A stretch of 64,000 nt of DNA, taken from NCBI RefSeq assembly GCF_003610355.1, contig NZ_RAPY01000001.1:2348500-2412499 (forward strand), in the 5' to 3' direction. Source of the stretch: Sphingobacterium detergens. GTDB taxonomy: Bacteria; Bacteroidota; Bacteroidia; Sphingobacteriales; Sphingobacteriaceae. Position 1 is the stretch's first letter. Every line of letters begins with the position of its first letter. This document shows positions 1-9,548 of the stretch, piece after piece. The position numbers and the translations under genes were made by a program. The notes beneath the pieces are model-generated. The model was not told the DNA's origin. It did no database searches and worked only from the letters and a program-made list of their open reading frames with translations.

Positions 1-701
1 GCTGGTGGATGCACAATCATTGCGATCAGCATGCCCTCGGTTTTATAATCCATACCGAACAGCGGTTTACCTGTTAGAATGTTGTTCAGTTCAACGTTTT
101 TCTTGGAGGTGCCCACAATCCTGAAATCCTTTACTGCCTTTAACTTGACGTTTTCGGGCACCGGAATCTTGGCTGCAGCGGAAGCAAATTCGGCATAGGT
201 TCCTTTTCGTCCAGTTTTGGCGTGCAGCAAGGTACCCTGCTGCGTGGTAATTTCATCGGAAGGAACATTCCACCGTGCTGCTGCTGCCAAGATGAGCATC
301 TGCCTTGCGGTGGCGCCTGCCGTACGCAGCGGTGACCAGCCCTGCCGTATGGACTGGCTTCCTCCTGTGAATTGCCTTTTGTATCGCTCGGGATAAAAAT
401 CGGCCTGTTCGACGACCACCTGCTCCCATGCCACATCGAGCTCTTCTGCAAGGATCATGGGCATGGAGGTTTTTACATTCTGTCCAAACTCTGGATTGGG
501 GTTGAACAAAGTGACCAGGCCATCTTTGCCGATCTTGATGTAACTATTTAATTCGTATGATTCTTCGGCTATATCACTTGCCTTTATACCTGTGGCTTTT
601 ACATCGGCTGGCCAATGAAAATGCAGGATCATACCGCCACCAGCGAGTAGGGCGGCTTTCAGGAAGGATCTTCTTCCCATATTGTTATTAGCGCTGGTCA
701 T
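1..701 (-). CDS. iorB1: Isoquinoline 1-oxidoreductase beta-like molybdopterin subunit (partial, C-terminus off the left edge)
   Basis: The first 233 codons of a xanthine-dehydrogenase-family molybdenum-binding subunit. The ATG at 701 gives a protein with a twin-arginine-like motif GRRSFLKAA near residue 9 and a short hydrophobic stretch, so Tat export to the periplasm is likely. Family-typical segments follow: an NPNPEFGQNVKTSMPM block, ILAEELDV, and GGSQSIRQGW near residue 95. By family it would hydroxylate an N-heterocycle or oxidise an aldehyde at a Mo-MCD centre, passing electrons to the 2Fe-2S subunit at 1415 and then to the cytochrome at 734. The gene order iorA-cytochrome-iorB suggests one reverse-strand operon. 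The substrate cannot be inferred. Confidence 0.9.
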   Translation of the reverse strand, partial: MTSANNNMGRRSFLKAALLAGGGMILHFHWPADVKATGIKASDIAEESYELNSYIKIGKDGLVTLFNPNPEFGQNVKTSMPMILAEELDVAWEQVVVEQADFYPERYKRQFTGGSQSIRQGWSPLRTAGATARQMLILAAAARWNVPSDEITTQQGTLLHAKTGRKGTYAEFASAAAKIPVPENVKLKAVKDFRIVGTSKKNVELNNILTGKPLFGMDYKTEGMLIAMIVHPP

Positions 702-733
702 ATCTTACCGTATTATTCGACAACAATGAAAAA

Positions 734-1390
734 TTAATTCGAAGGTGCATAGGCCCCATTTTTTAACCAGGTAATCCAGGCTTCCTTAAACTCTTTATGG
801 CTTAATGGCGGCAATGTCCGGCCTTCTCCAGGTTGCCAGCCCCATTTTACCAGCTCATCGTCGGCATGGGCTATTAATGCCTTCATATCTTTATTTCCGT
901 TTTTTTCCGGATCTATGATTTGCATGGCGAGCTCGCGGGGACTTCTACCTTCGAAAACCATTTTCATATCCGCCGGAGGAAGGTGCCAGTTGGGACTACC
1001 CGGAGGGGTATGCGTACCGGGGGTATTTTCAGGTTGATGACAGTTGGCACATTTCATGGTCAGGATTCCTTTTCCGTCCTTCCCTCGCTGGGGTAACATG
1101 GCATGTAAATGGCTGTCATCTCCTTGTAGCGGTACTTCTCCTGCCGGGTGACAATTCACACACCGCGGACTCATCAATACGCTGTAAACTTTGGAAAATG
1201 CCGCCACAGACTTCATACTGTCACGCTTCATCAATTCATGCGTTATTTTGTCTTCCGTAGGCCGTAATGCTGCTGTTCCGGAATTTGCGGCGATCGACAC
1301 CATGAATGTCATAATAATCGCCAAAACGGCTAATGCTACCACTATTTTATAAGGCCGTTTTTCCTTTTTATGTCGGGTGTTATATCTCAT
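734..1390 (-). CDS. Di-heme c-type cytochrome of the iorAB1 operon
   Basis: 218 residues from the ATG at 1390; an upstream TTG at 1396 would add two. A basic N-terminus and one hydrophobic segment (about residues 16-35) act as signal or membrane anchor. Two heme-attachment motifs are visible, CVNCH near residue 77 and CANCH near residue 114. It lies between the 2Fe-2S subunit (18-24 nt away) and the Mo subunit (33 nt away). It is therefore probably the electron acceptor that carries electrons from the periplasmic molybdoenzyme to the respiratory chain. The substrate and redox partner are inferred from position only. Confidence 0.85.
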   Translation of the reverse strand: MRYNTRHKKEKRPYKIVVALAVLAIIMTFMVSIAANSGTAALRPTEDKITHELMKRDSMKSVAAFSKVYSVLMSPRCVNCHPAGEVPLQGDDSHLHAMLPQRGKDGKGILTMKCANCHQPENTPGTHTPPGSPNWHLPPADMKMVFEGRSPRELAMQIIDPEKNGNKDMKALIAHADDELVKWGWQPGEGRTLPPLSHKEFKEAWITWLKNGAYAPSN

Positions 1391-1414
1391 AACCAAAATA
1401 TTTTAGGCTAGTTT

Positions 1415-1885
1415 TTACTTCGTTTCCTGTTGAATCCCGGCGGCTAAATGTATGGCCTTACGGATCCGGAGATAAGTGCCGCAGCGGCAGATATTACCGG
1501 CCATTGCCAGATCGATTTCCTCGTCCATTGGATTGGGAATTTCCCGTAACAGGACAGCCGCAGACATAATCTGCCCGGACTGACAGTAACCACATTGCGG
1601 TACATCAACCTGTTGCCATGCCTGCTGGAGTGGATGATCGCCTTTTTCAGAGAGACCTTCAATCGTGACCACCTCCTTATCCGCTGCCCGCTTTACTTTG
1701 GTTACACAGGAACGTACAGCTTCGCCATCCAGATGCACAACACAGGCTCCACAAGCCGCTACTCCACAGCCGTATTTGGTACCGACAAGGTTTAGATGCT
1801 CCCGTAAAACCCATAATAAAGGTGTCGATGGATCGACATCCAGTGCATGTTGCTTACCGTTGATTTTTAGATTTATAGTTGCCAT
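1415..1885 (-). CDS. iorA1: Isoquinoline 1-oxidoreductase alpha-like (2Fe-2S) subunit
   Basis: 156 residues. An upstream in-frame start at 1936 exists, but the family begins with a beta-strand like [11 protein letters not shown], so the ATG at 1885 is chosen. The N-terminal plant-ferredoxin domain has cysteines in [17 protein letters not shown] plus a later Cys. The C-terminal domain has CGYCQSGQ and CRC for the second 2Fe-2S cluster. It transfers electrons from the Mo subunit. It has no signal peptide, so it probably crosses the membrane in complex with its Tat-signal partner. First gene of a reverse-strand operon, with a conserved operator-like element 141 bp upstream. Confidence 0.93.
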   Translation of the reverse strand: MATINLKINGKQHALDVDPSTPLLWVLREHLNLVGTKYGCGVAACGACVVHLDGEAVRSCVTKVKRAADKEVVTIEGLSEKGDHPLQQAWQQVDVPQCGYCQSGQIMSAAVLLREIPNPMDEEIDLAMAGNICRCGTYLRIRKAIHLAAGIQQETK

Positions 1886-2214
1886 GCTTGTATTTAAAAT
1901 AAGTGTTATAAATTTTCGCTTATAAAGGGAATGCATTCAGGATCGCTATCTTCCGCTTTCAATCAGCATTATACAAATATGCTTTAAAAAAAAATTGTTT
2001 ACTGTATACAAATTCCTGAATTAACTACCATTATTACAGGTAGAAGTATAGTTTGCAGCAGAAAGTTTTAACAAGCCCCAATATCGGGTTAATTTAGCGT
2101 GATTATGAATGGTCTCTCATTCATAGCCATGCGGGTGAGGTAATAGTTGATGGTCATGTTTCCTATTCGCGTTGAAATGCGTAACTTCAATACGATTGAT
2201 CGATTGAATACAAC
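1886..2214. other. Divergent intergenic region between iorA1 and mobA
   Basis: This 329-bp region carries no gene I can support. It holds the promoters of two divergent units. It contains the TACCATTATTACAG element at 2026-2039 and an imperfect inverted repeat, TTGTTTACTGTATACAA, near 1995-2011. Confidence 0.6.
2026..2039 (-). promoter_or_regulatory. AraC-type operator-like box 1, upstream of iorA1
   Basis: TACCATTATTACAG on the + strand, 141 bp upstream of the iorA1 start. The same 14-mer recurs at 9549, upstream of iorA2. Close variants occur at 20444 (broken TonB receptor) and 22916 (acyltransferase/AraC). All four have the same orientation relative to a reverse-strand gene. Binding by an AraC protein is inference. 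Confidence 0.5.
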
Positions 2215-2844
2215 ATGATAGTTTCTAATGATAATCGCTTACCCCCATTAAACGGCCTGGTGCTTATCGGTGGCAGAAGCCTGCGCATGGGAAGTCCGAA
2301 AGAAAAGATGCGTTGGCATGGTAAAGAACAAGTCTATTATTTGGCCGATATGTTAGGGAATTATTGCGATGAGGTATACATTTCCTGTCGTGCGGAACAG
2401 CTTGATGAAATAGCGGGCGACGAAGATATAGCTCCAGCCTACGCATGGCTTTCCGATCGTTATACAGACATTGGCCCTATGGGTGGAATACTGACCGCTT
2501 TTGAATTTCGCCCCGACCGAGCCTGGCTGGTTGTGGCCTGTGATTTACCTCTGATCGACTCAGAGGCTCTCGCCTATTTAATACAACATCGTGATCCGCA
2601 AAGGATCGCCACCGCATTTAAAAACCCACAGGACAGCCTGCCCGAACCCTTATTCGCAATCTGGGAATCCAGTAGTTTGCCCATACTCCAGCAGATGCAG
2701 GCTCAACATAAACTTTCACCACGCCGGGCATTGATACAACATCAGGCCCTAAGTATTGAAGCCCCGCATGTCAATACCCTTGTCAATGTCAATACCCCTG
2801 CCGAGGCCGACAGCGTAAAAGCCATGATCAACAACAACGATTAA
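2215..2844 (+). CDS. mobA: Molybdenum cofactor guanylyltransferase (MobA-like)
   Basis: 209 residues. The nucleotidyltransferase signature GGRSLRMGSPKEKMRW sits near residue 19, and a metal-binding VVACDLPL lies near residue 103, preceded by DIGPMGGI. MobA adds GMP from GTP to Mo-molybdopterin, giving the MGD form used by formate-dehydrogenase/DMSO-reductase-type enzymes. The only such enzyme here is the convergent fdhF-like gene, whose stop codon overlaps this one by 4 bp. The first motif is IGGRS rather than the usual LAGG, a mild deviation. A second nucleotidyltransferase, of MocA type, is fused to MoeA at 11788. Confidence 0.88.
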   Translation: MIVSNDNRLPPLNGLVLIGGRSLRMGSPKEKMRWHGKEQVYYLADMLGNYCDEVYISCRAEQLDEIAGDEDIAPAYAWLSDRYTDIGPMGGILTAFEFRPDRAWLVVACDLPLIDSEALAYLIQHRDPQRIATAFKNPQDSLPEPLFAIWESSSLPILQQMQAQHKLSPRRALIQHQALSIEAPHVNTLVNVNTPAEADSVKAMINNND

Positions 2845-5246
2845 GGTCGTTGAAGTGCGCCACGGTAAAGCATTTCATCCACTTTCTTATATACCTCAGG
2901 GTCATGTCTTTTAATTTTGATCTTCACATATTTGGAAGCCGGCATATTGCTTTCTTTGACCACATTGTTGACCGAAACCAATACATTCGTCTCCGGGAAA
3001 TACGTGACCGTATTTTTTTCAGGAATGGCGTAGGAAACGATCAAAAATAAGGGAGCTACGCGTTCTATACCATCATCGTAATTATAAAGGTCCACTTTGT
3101 CTCCAGCCTTAAAACCAGCTTTATCAATATCTTTCTGATTCATAAACACCACGCGTCGCTCATTTTTTATCCCCCGATAGCGGTCGTCAAGACCGTAGAT
3201 GGTGGTATTGAACTGATCGTGGGTTCGCGTTGTTGCCATCATATACTCATCGGCATCCAGATGGTTTTCGGGGATATCTGTTAATGTGAAGGGTGCTCGC
3301 CCGCCGAGTTCCTGCGAAAAAGATTGCGCATCACGGGCGCCATTCGGCAGATAGAATCCATCGCGCTGACGGACCCTCACATTGTAATTCTCAAAACCGG
3401 GTATACATTGCTCAATTGCATCACGTACCGCGTCGTAGCTGTCATGATAACGTTTCCAGTCGACTACCGACCGATCACCTAAAGTTGCCATGGCCATCCG
3501 GCAAACGATCTGTGTTTCGTTGACCAGATTTTTGGAAACGGCATCCAATACCCCTTTAGAGGATTGAACGACACCCATGGAGTTTTCCGTGCTGACGATC
3601 TGAACTTCACCGTTGACAATATCCTTGTCACTGCGTCCGTAGGTCGGCAGAATAAGCGCCTCTTTGCCATGGATCAGATGGCCACGGTTTAATTTGGTGG
3701 ACACAGCGACCAATAAATTCAGTTTCCGAAGCGCATTTGCCGTAAATGTTGTGTCGGGTGTGGCGGACAAAAAATTCCCGCCCATGCAAAACAGGAATTT
3801 GATTTTTTCGGCGTGCATCGCTTTAATTGCCCGCACCACATCATAACCATGTTCCCGGGGTGGATCAAAGCCAAAATACTGCTGCAGCCTATCTAACTGT
3901 TCGTCGGTGGGTTTTTCATCGATAAGCATGGTACGGTTTCCCTGTACATTACTGTGCCCCCGAACCGGACAGACACCGCCCCCTTTAATACCGATACTTC
4001 CTTTCATCAACAAAATATTGAGTATCTCGCGGATCATATCAACACCGTTGGGCTGCTGGGTCAACCCCATTCCCCAGCAAAAGATAATTTTATTTCTGTA
4101 AGCGAGCAGTTCCGCCGCTTTTTGTATATCGGGAATTGCAATGCCACTTAGCTGGCTCAGATGCTCCAGGTTATAGTCCGCTTTGCTGAATTGCGCCAAA
4201 AAGTCCGTATAACCCGTTGTCTTGTTGTTAATAAAATCGGAATGAACAACCAGACCCGGATTTTTAGCTTCGAGGTCCAGTAGAATAAGTTCCAGTGCCT
4301 TTAGAAGCGCCATATCGCCATTGATCTTCACAGGAAGATAAAGGTCGGCCAAACTCACGCCTTTGCCGATGATCCCATTAACCTGCTGCGGATTATGAAA
4401 TCCCATTAATCCAGCTTCGGGCAAGGGATTGATTGCAATGATTTTGGCGCCATTCTTTTTTGCCTTTTCCAGTGCACTCATCATACGAGGGGCATTTGTC
4501 CCCGGATTGTGACCAATGATAACGATAAGTTCACTTTCGTAAAAATCATCTAGTTTGACGGTTCCTTTGCCGATTCCAATAGTCGGACGAAGTGCCGAGC
4601 CTGAGGTTTCATGGCACATATTGGAGCAATCCGGCATATTGTTGGTGCCCAATTCCTTGGCAAACAGTTGATAGACAAATGATGCTTCATTGGAAGTACG
4701 GCCTGAGGTATAAAAGGCTGCCTGATGTGGCGATTCCAGCGCATTGAGCTGTTCTGCTATTTTTTGAAAAGCACCTTCCCAACTGATCGGTTCATAATGT
4801 GTTCCTCCCGGGCGCAGATACATCGGATCTGTCAGCCGCCCCATCTTACCGATCTCATAATCGCTGAGCTGCGAGAGATCGTACACGGAATTGTTCTTAA
4901 AAAATTCTGGAGTGACCCTTTTTGTTGTGGCTTCTTCTGCCAGTGCCTTTGCTCCATTCTCACAGTACTCGCCTACCGGCGAACGCTCATCGTCTGGATC
5001 AGGCCAAGCGCAACTCGGGCAGTCGAAGCCACCGACCTGATTCATTTTGAACAGCGCCTTGGTACCCCGAATTAGTATTTTTTCTTCGATAAGATCGGCA
5101 AAGGCCGCCAATACAGCCGGTACTCCAGCCGCTGATTTTTCAACGGGTGTCAATTTCAAATTTAAGAGCTTATAAGGGTTTTCTGCCTGTGGCTCCTTAT
5201 GGATTGATTGCTCCAATTTTTGCTTATTGTTCTCTTCCATAACCAT
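2841..5246 (-). CDS. FdhF/YdeP-family molybdopterin oxidoreductase (formate dehydrogenase alpha-like)
   Basis: 801 residues, the usual size for the YdeP branch of the DMSO-reductase superfamily. An N-terminal Fe-S motif, FDCPSCAWPDPD then CENGAKA, lies at about residues 73-98. NMCHETSGSAL near residue 208 contains a conserved Cys beside the molybdenum site. Typical MGD-binding blocks follow (GHNPGTNAPRM, AINPLPEAG, PVRGHSNVQGNRTM) and a C-terminal molydopterin-dinucleotide-binding domain. No signal peptide is seen, so it is probably cytoplasmic. The family includes formate-dehydrogenase-like and acid-stress enzymes with poorly known substrates. fdhD and a small protein lie directly upstream on the same strand. 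Formate dehydrogenase activity is not proven. Confidence 0.9.
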   Translation of the reverse strand: MVMEENNKQKLEQSIHKEPQAENPYKLLNLKLTPVEKSAAGVPAVLAAFADLIEEKILIRGTKALFKMNQVGGFDCPSCAWPDPDDERSPVGEYCENGAKALAEEATTKRVTPEFFKNNSVYDLSQLSDYEIGKMGRLTDPMYLRPGGTHYEPISWEGAFQKIAEQLNALESPHQAAFYTSGRTSNEASFVYQLFAKELGTNNMPDCSNMCHETSGSALRPTIGIGKGTVKLDDFYESELIVIIGHNPGTNAPRMMSALEKAKKNGAKIIAINPLPEAGLMGFHNPQQVNGIIGKGVSLADLYLPVKINGDMALLKALELILLDLEAKNPGLVVHSDFINNKTTGYTDFLAQFSKADYNLEHLSQLSGIAIPDIQKAAELLAYRNKIIFCWGMGLTQQPNGVDMIREILNILLMKGSIGIKGGGVCPVRGHSNVQGNRTMLIDEKPTDEQLDRLQQYFGFDPPREHGYDVVRAIKAMHAEKIKFLFCMGGNFLSATPDTTFTANALRKLNLLVAVSTKLNRGHLIHGKEALILPTYGRSDKDIVNGEVQIVSTENSMGVVQSSKGVLDAVSKNLVNETQIVCRMAMATLGDRSVVDWKRYHDSYDAVRDAIEQCIPGFENYNVRVRQRDGFYLPNGARDAQSFSQELGGRAPFTLTDIPENHLDADEYMMATTRTHDQFNTTIYGLDDRYRGIKNERRVVFMNQKDIDKAGFKAGDKVDLYNYDDGIERVAPLFLIVSYAIPEKNTVTYFPETNVLVSVNNVVKESNMPASKYVKIKIKRHDPEVYKKVDEMLYRGALQRP

Positions 5247-5283
5247 TAGATTTTGGGACAGTTCACACTATTTTTCGATGTGC

Positions 5284-5634
5284 CTAGCATTTGAGATTGG
5301 GATTCGGAAAGTTGTCGCTCTGATCCTCCAGGGTATTGTCAATGCAGGCAAAATCCTTTTCCACGAGAATTTTAACTGGTCCTGACTGCCCTTCGAAACC
5401 TATCCGCTCTGTCGCCACCAATTCCCTTACCATATTGGCAGACAGTCCGATCACAATTTCATTTTCAACAAAAGAAGCAATGAGCCCGTCAGTATCTGTT
5501 TGCAGGATGCGGTATACAAAGGGCTGGTTGATAAATTCGGTTCGGGAGGTTACTTCGCCTGTATTGCCCAATTTATCAATTTCGGACATCGTCAATCGCA
5601 GTCTAACGGAATTATCTTTAATCCTTATTTTCAT
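5284..5634 (-). CDS. Small conserved protein, DUF7009-like
   Basis: 116 residues, no signal peptide or membrane segment. The N-terminus MKIRIKDNSVRLRL and the C-terminus with EDQSDNFPNP resemble, from memory, a Bacteroidota family named DUF7009. That assignment needs a profile search. Its ATG overlaps the fdhD stop (ATGA) and it is followed after 37 nt by the fdhF-like gene. The gene is thus sandwiched between a molybdoenzyme and its sulfurtransferase. Position suggests a maturation or assembly accessory, but no function is shown. Confidence 0.75.
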   Translation of the reverse strand: MKIRIKDNSVRLRLTMSEIDKLGNTGEVTSRTEFINQPFVYRILQTDTDGLIASFVENEIVIGLSANMVRELVATERIGFEGQSGPVKILVEKDFACIDNTLEDQSDNFPNPNLKC

Positions 5635-6551
5635 CTTTCTATTTTTTGATCTAATGCTGTAGTGTAGTCAAGCATCCCCGCTAATCCTTCAATTTTAACA
5701 TGGTCTGCCAGGTTATAGATATTACATCTATGCTCGCGTAAAAAGCCCAGTAAGGTGATATCGAATTCCTTGGCCAGTTCAACCGCTAAGCTTGATGGCG
5801 CCCCGATAGCTGCGATAATCTGTATCCCAGCCATAGCTGCCTTTTGTACCAATTCAAAACTCGCCCGGCCACTTAAAACCAAGATATGTTTTTGAAGCGG
5901 CAATAAATCAGCGGACAATGCATGCCCAACAAGTTTGTCCAGTGCATTATGCCGTCCTACATCTTCCCGTAAGGCGATGAGCTGCCCCTGTAAATTGAAA
6001 AGACCAGCAGCATGTATACCGCCGGTGGCTGAGAAATTTCCCTGTGCGGCACGGAGGAGATCCGGCAAGCGATAGAGTATATCTAATGCAATTGCACAGG
6101 GTATAGGCGCAAGATCCTTGAAAATACTAACCGTTTTGATTGCTGCAATGGAACCTTTTCCACAAACACCGCAACTTGAAGTGGTGTAAAAATTTCGATC
6201 TAAGGCGCTTGTTGTGGGGGCAAATCCGTCGTTCAGTCTCACAATAACAATATTGTCGTTATTTCTCGTGCAGGGCGCTTCCGAACGATCCACAGCTGCT
6301 ATCTGGCTGATCGCAGAAATAAGGCCTTCGGTAAATAGAAATCCTGTAGCAAGTTCGGCATCATGGCCGGGTGTCCGCATCGTGACTGAAATATTTTTAT
6401 ATTCGGCCTTTCCGTCAACTGTCATGCATATTCTGATTTCCAGCGGTTCTTCGATCGATATGCTATCCATGACATGCGCCGGGATACGATCCCTCACTTT
6501 GACAAGGTCAATCTGTTTTAAAGTCGTATTGAGCAATGCGTTGGATTCCAT
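5631..6551 (-). CDS. fdhD: Formate dehydrogenase accessory sulfurtransferase FdhD
   Basis: 306 residues. Family blocks are clear: TMRTPGHDAELATGFL, the CxxC of TTSSCGVCGKGS near residue 130, REDVGRHNALDKLVG, and SGRASFELVQKAAMAG. FdhD accepts sulfur from a cysteine desulfurase on its CxxC cysteines and passes it to Mo-bis-MGD, giving the sulfido ligand that active formate dehydrogenases need. It is the first gene of the fdhD / small protein / fdhF-like unit. The cysteine desulfurase at 17110 is a candidate donor. Confidence 0.94.
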   Translation of the reverse strand: MESNALLNTTLKQIDLVKVRDRIPAHVMDSISIEEPLEIRICMTVDGKAEYKNISVTMRTPGHDAELATGFLFTEGLISAISQIAAVDRSEAPCTRNNDNIVIVRLNDGFAPTTSALDRNFYTTSSCGVCGKGSIAAIKTVSIFKDLAPIPCAIALDILYRLPDLLRAAQGNFSATGGIHAAGLFNLQGQLIALREDVGRHNALDKLVGHALSADLLPLQKHILVLSGRASFELVQKAAMAGIQIIAAIGAPSSLAVELAKEFDITLLGFLREHRCNIYNLADHVKIEGLAGMLDYTTALDQKIER

Positions 6552-6613
6552 GGTTGCCAGTTCACATAGATTAAATATACTAAATTTATGGTGCTTACTT
6601 TAATGCATTGTGT

Positions 6614-8905
6614 TTAAATACTTAGATCAATTGGCAAGGTGTAGATCCGCTTCCCTGTTGCCGCATAAATCGCATTACAGAGTGCAGGTGTAAATGGCGG
6701 TACAGGAGGTTCTCCTACTCCGGTCGGTTTTGCGTCGCTATCGATAATATCCACATGGATCTGTTTGGGGGAATCGGGCATTCGAATGATCTGATACCCG
6801 TCAAAATTACCCTGCTCTACCTGACCGTCTTTTACCGTGATCGTACTTTTGAGTGCCAGACTTGCGGAAAATTGTGCGCCACCTTCAAATTGTGATTTGA
6901 TACGGTCTACATTGACGGCTAGTCCGCAGTCCACCACATAGTAGACATTGGGAATACTGATTTTCTTGTTCTGATCCACATTGACCTCTACCACGCAGGC
7001 AACGTACGTTAAAAAGCTTTTATGTGCCGCAAAGCCCAGTGCAGTCCCCGCTGGCATGGATTTACCCCATCCGGAAAGCTTGGCTACCCGCTCAATCACC
7101 TTCTTCATGCGTGCTGTATCCCAGGGGTAATCTTCGATCTTTTCACCATAATTGGGATAGCTTGTTTTGATCAGTTCCTGCTCAAAGGTAATGTGGCGGT
7201 CTTCACCGAGGAGCTCCAGGGCATTCGAAACAGCATCCATACCCCTTGCTTCAGCAATTTCGTCGAGCATTGTCGCAGCGGCAAAAACCTGTGGAATATT
7301 ACGCACAGACCTCAACCAGCCAATCCGCAGATGGGCTTTTGCATCATGCGTAGCAATATTGATCGCTGGAACATTGTAAGGGAAATCTGAGGCGCCCAAC
7401 ATTAATTCGCCGTCGCTGGGCTGTACCACCGATAAATCCTCTGTCGCAGAGATAGATGGATTAGCAATATGATGGGCCCAGCCACTCAATTTATTTTGGC
7501 TGTCGATGGTGGCAACAATGCGCTGTACACTCATCGCATGGTAGTAGTCATGACGAATATCATCCTCACGTGTCCACTGCACCTTGATCGGCAGACCAGA
7601 TTCTTTGGCCAATATGGCTGCCTCTAGGATAAAGTCTGGCTTTGACTTTCTACCAAATCCGCCCCCCAGGAGGGTTACATTCATTTTCACCTTCTCCACT
7701 GCCATACCCAGCTCGGTGGCTACCGCATCACGTGCTCCCTGCGGGTTCTGTGTACAGGCCCACACTTCGCAGCTTCCGTTTTTCACGACAGCCAAAGCAC
7801 AGGGCGGCTCAATGGTTGCATGCGCCAGGTAAGGTGCAATATACGTGTGTTCAATAACTTTTTTTGCATTCGCTTTTGCGGCGTTGAAATCGCCACGTTT
7901 ACGTCGAAGGGTTCCCTCCTGTGCTACCACCTGCTTAAGTTCTTCGATTTGCTTGGCTGAATCGTAGCCGGCATTGGGTCCCAACTCCCATTCCACCTCC
8001 AGCAAGTCTCTTGCTTTTATGGCGGCCCAGGTATTTTCGGCAATGACAGCTACGCCACTCAATGGTTTGGATAAGGTGGCCGGTAGTCCGGCACCTTTGA
8101 TCGTAATCACCTTGAGAACGCCCGGAACAGCCAGGGCTTTACTGTCGTTTACGGCTTTTACTTTGCCGCCCACCACCGGGCACCGCTTAATGACCGCAAT
8201 TTTCATTCCTTCGACAACGGCGTCAATTCCAAACACGGCTTTTCCGGTGACAATATTGTGCAGATCAATGATCGGTGTTTCTTTGCCGATCATATTGAAC
8301 TGCTCTCTGTCTTTTAGTTTAACTTCACTGGCTTTCGGAATAGGAAGAGTTTTTGCAGTTTCTACCAGATCTCCAAAATCTTTTTTCTTGCTGGAGTCCC
8401 GTTGGATAACCTGTCCATTTTTGGTATCCAATTGGTCTACGTCAACGTTCCATTCTTTGGCTGCGGCACGAAGAAGGAGTAATCGGGCTATAGCACCGGC
8501 TTCCCGCATGGGTTTATAAAACATCCGTACTGAAAAGGAACCGTCCGTGTTCTGGTTACCATATTTTTTTTCATCTCCTTCAGCCTGGATGATTTCCACC
8601 TTCGTCCAGTCGGCACCCAATTCGTCGGCAATAATCAGAGGAAGAGAGGTACGAATACCTTGTCCCATCTCTGAACGATGTGCGACAATGGTCACTTTAC
8701 CATCTGAACCAATTGTTAAATATACATTTGGAGCCACAGTGGCCACTTTTTTACCTTTGTCATCACAGCTAAAGAAGCTTACACCCAGAACCAAGCCACC
8801 AGTAAGCAAGCCGCTGGCTTTTAAAAAGTCGCGTCTAGAAACGGAAAAAATCTCCGAATTGACCTTCTCGGTTTTTCTTTTTTGAAAAGGAGCTAATATT
8901 TTCAT
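6614..8905 (-). CDS. iorB2: Isoquinoline 1-oxidoreductase beta-like molybdopterin subunit, second copy
   Basis: 763 residues from the ATG at 8905; a TTG at 8926 would add seven. A Tat motif SRRDFLKASG near residue 22 is followed by a hydrophobic stretch, so periplasmic export is likely. Family hallmarks include SEMGQGIRTSLP, a LLGGGFGRKS glycine-rich Mo-site loop near residue 410, and GVGEPPVPPF near the C-terminus with the catalytic Glu position. It pairs with the 2Fe-2S subunit 24 nt upstream. Unlike copy 1 there is no cytochrome between the subunits. It probably hydroxylates a heteroaromatic or aldehyde using Mo-MCD; the substrate is unknown. Confidence 0.93.
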   Translation of the reverse strand: MKILAPFQKRKTEKVNSEIFSVSRRDFLKASGLLTGGLVLGVSFFSCDDKGKKVATVAPNVYLTIGSDGKVTIVAHRSEMGQGIRTSLPLIIADELGADWTKVEIIQAEGDEKKYGNQNTDGSFSVRMFYKPMREAGAIARLLLLRAAAKEWNVDVDQLDTKNGQVIQRDSSKKKDFGDLVETAKTLPIPKASEVKLKDREQFNMIGKETPIIDLHNIVTGKAVFGIDAVVEGMKIAVIKRCPVVGGKVKAVNDSKALAVPGVLKVITIKGAGLPATLSKPLSGVAVIAENTWAAIKARDLLEVEWELGPNAGYDSAKQIEELKQVVAQEGTLRRKRGDFNAAKANAKKVIEHTYIAPYLAHATIEPPCALAVVKNGSCEVWACTQNPQGARDAVATELGMAVEKVKMNVTLLGGGFGRKSKPDFILEAAILAKESGLPIKVQWTREDDIRHDYYHAMSVQRIVATIDSQNKLSGWAHHIANPSISATEDLSVVQPSDGELMLGASDFPYNVPAINIATHDAKAHLRIGWLRSVRNIPQVFAAATMLDEIAEARGMDAVSNALELLGEDRHITFEQELIKTSYPNYGEKIEDYPWDTARMKKVIERVAKLSGWGKSMPAGTALGFAAHKSFLTYVACVVEVNVDQNKKISIPNVYYVVDCGLAVNVDRIKSQFEGGAQFSASLALKSTITVKDGQVEQGNFDGYQIIRMPDSPKQIHVDIIDSDAKPTGVGEPPVPPFTPALCNAIYAATGKRIYTLPIDLSI

Positions 8906-8929
8906 CTTGTTTATATTTTTGATCAATAC

Positions 8930-9400
8930 CTAGCCGTTTGTAACGGGTGTACCGGCTGCTTCTAAAATGGCTGCTTTGATTCTATTATATGTACCACAGC
9001 GACAGAGATTGCCCTGCATCGCTTGCTCGATCTCCGCGACCGAAGGTTTCGCGTTTTTCTTCAAAAGAGCTGCTGCATTCATGATCTGTCCGGTCTGGCA
9101 ATAGCCGCATTGGGGTACGACATATTTTTCCCAGGCCTCCTGAACAGGGTGATCCCCCTCCTCTGAAAGCCCTTCGATTGTTGTGATTTTGCCCTCACCG
9201 ATCGCAGAGACCGGAAATGAACAGGATCGGATTGCGGTATCGTTGAGATGTACGGTACAGGCACCACATAGCGCTTTTCCACAACCAAACTTGGTCCCTT
9301 TAAGACCAATGATATCACGGAGTACCCAAAGCAAGGGCATATCCTCAAGCACATCAACTTCGTGCTTTTTGCCATTTACTAAAATTGAATATTTTGCCAT
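8930..9400 (-). CDS. iorA2: Isoquinoline 1-oxidoreductase alpha-like (2Fe-2S) subunit, second copy
   Basis: 156 residues, the same length as copy 1. Ligands are visible in [15 protein letters not shown] (first cluster) and [16 protein letters not shown] plus [11 protein letters not shown] (second cluster). No signal peptide; it probably travels with the Tat-signal-bearing IorB2. It is first in a two-gene operon, with an exact copy of the 14-bp element 149 bp upstream. The divergent xdhC gene begins a cofactor cluster that should mature this enzyme. Confidence 0.94.
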   Translation of the reverse strand: MAKYSILVNGKKHEVDVLEDMPLLWVLRDIIGLKGTKFGCGKALCGACTVHLNDTAIRSCSFPVSAIGEGKITTIEGLSEEGDHPVQEAWEKYVVPQCGYCQTGQIMNAAALLKKNAKPSVAEIEQAMQGNLCRCGTYNRIKAAILEAAGTPVTNG

Positions 9401-9548
9401 AATCTTTGTTTTTTCTTGTTTATGTAAGCGATATTTATCGGTTCAAATGGGATAAGCTTTCTTACTTATACGCTAGCATTCAGTTTATTCAGTGGTACAA
9501 AATCGTTATTTAAATTAATCAAATAATTATACATTTTACGGATGTTTT

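Noticed and set aside
9079..9375. 98-codon reverse-strand frame inside iorA2
   Set aside because: It is an alternative frame of a gene with clear 2Fe-2S motifs and has no family features of its own.
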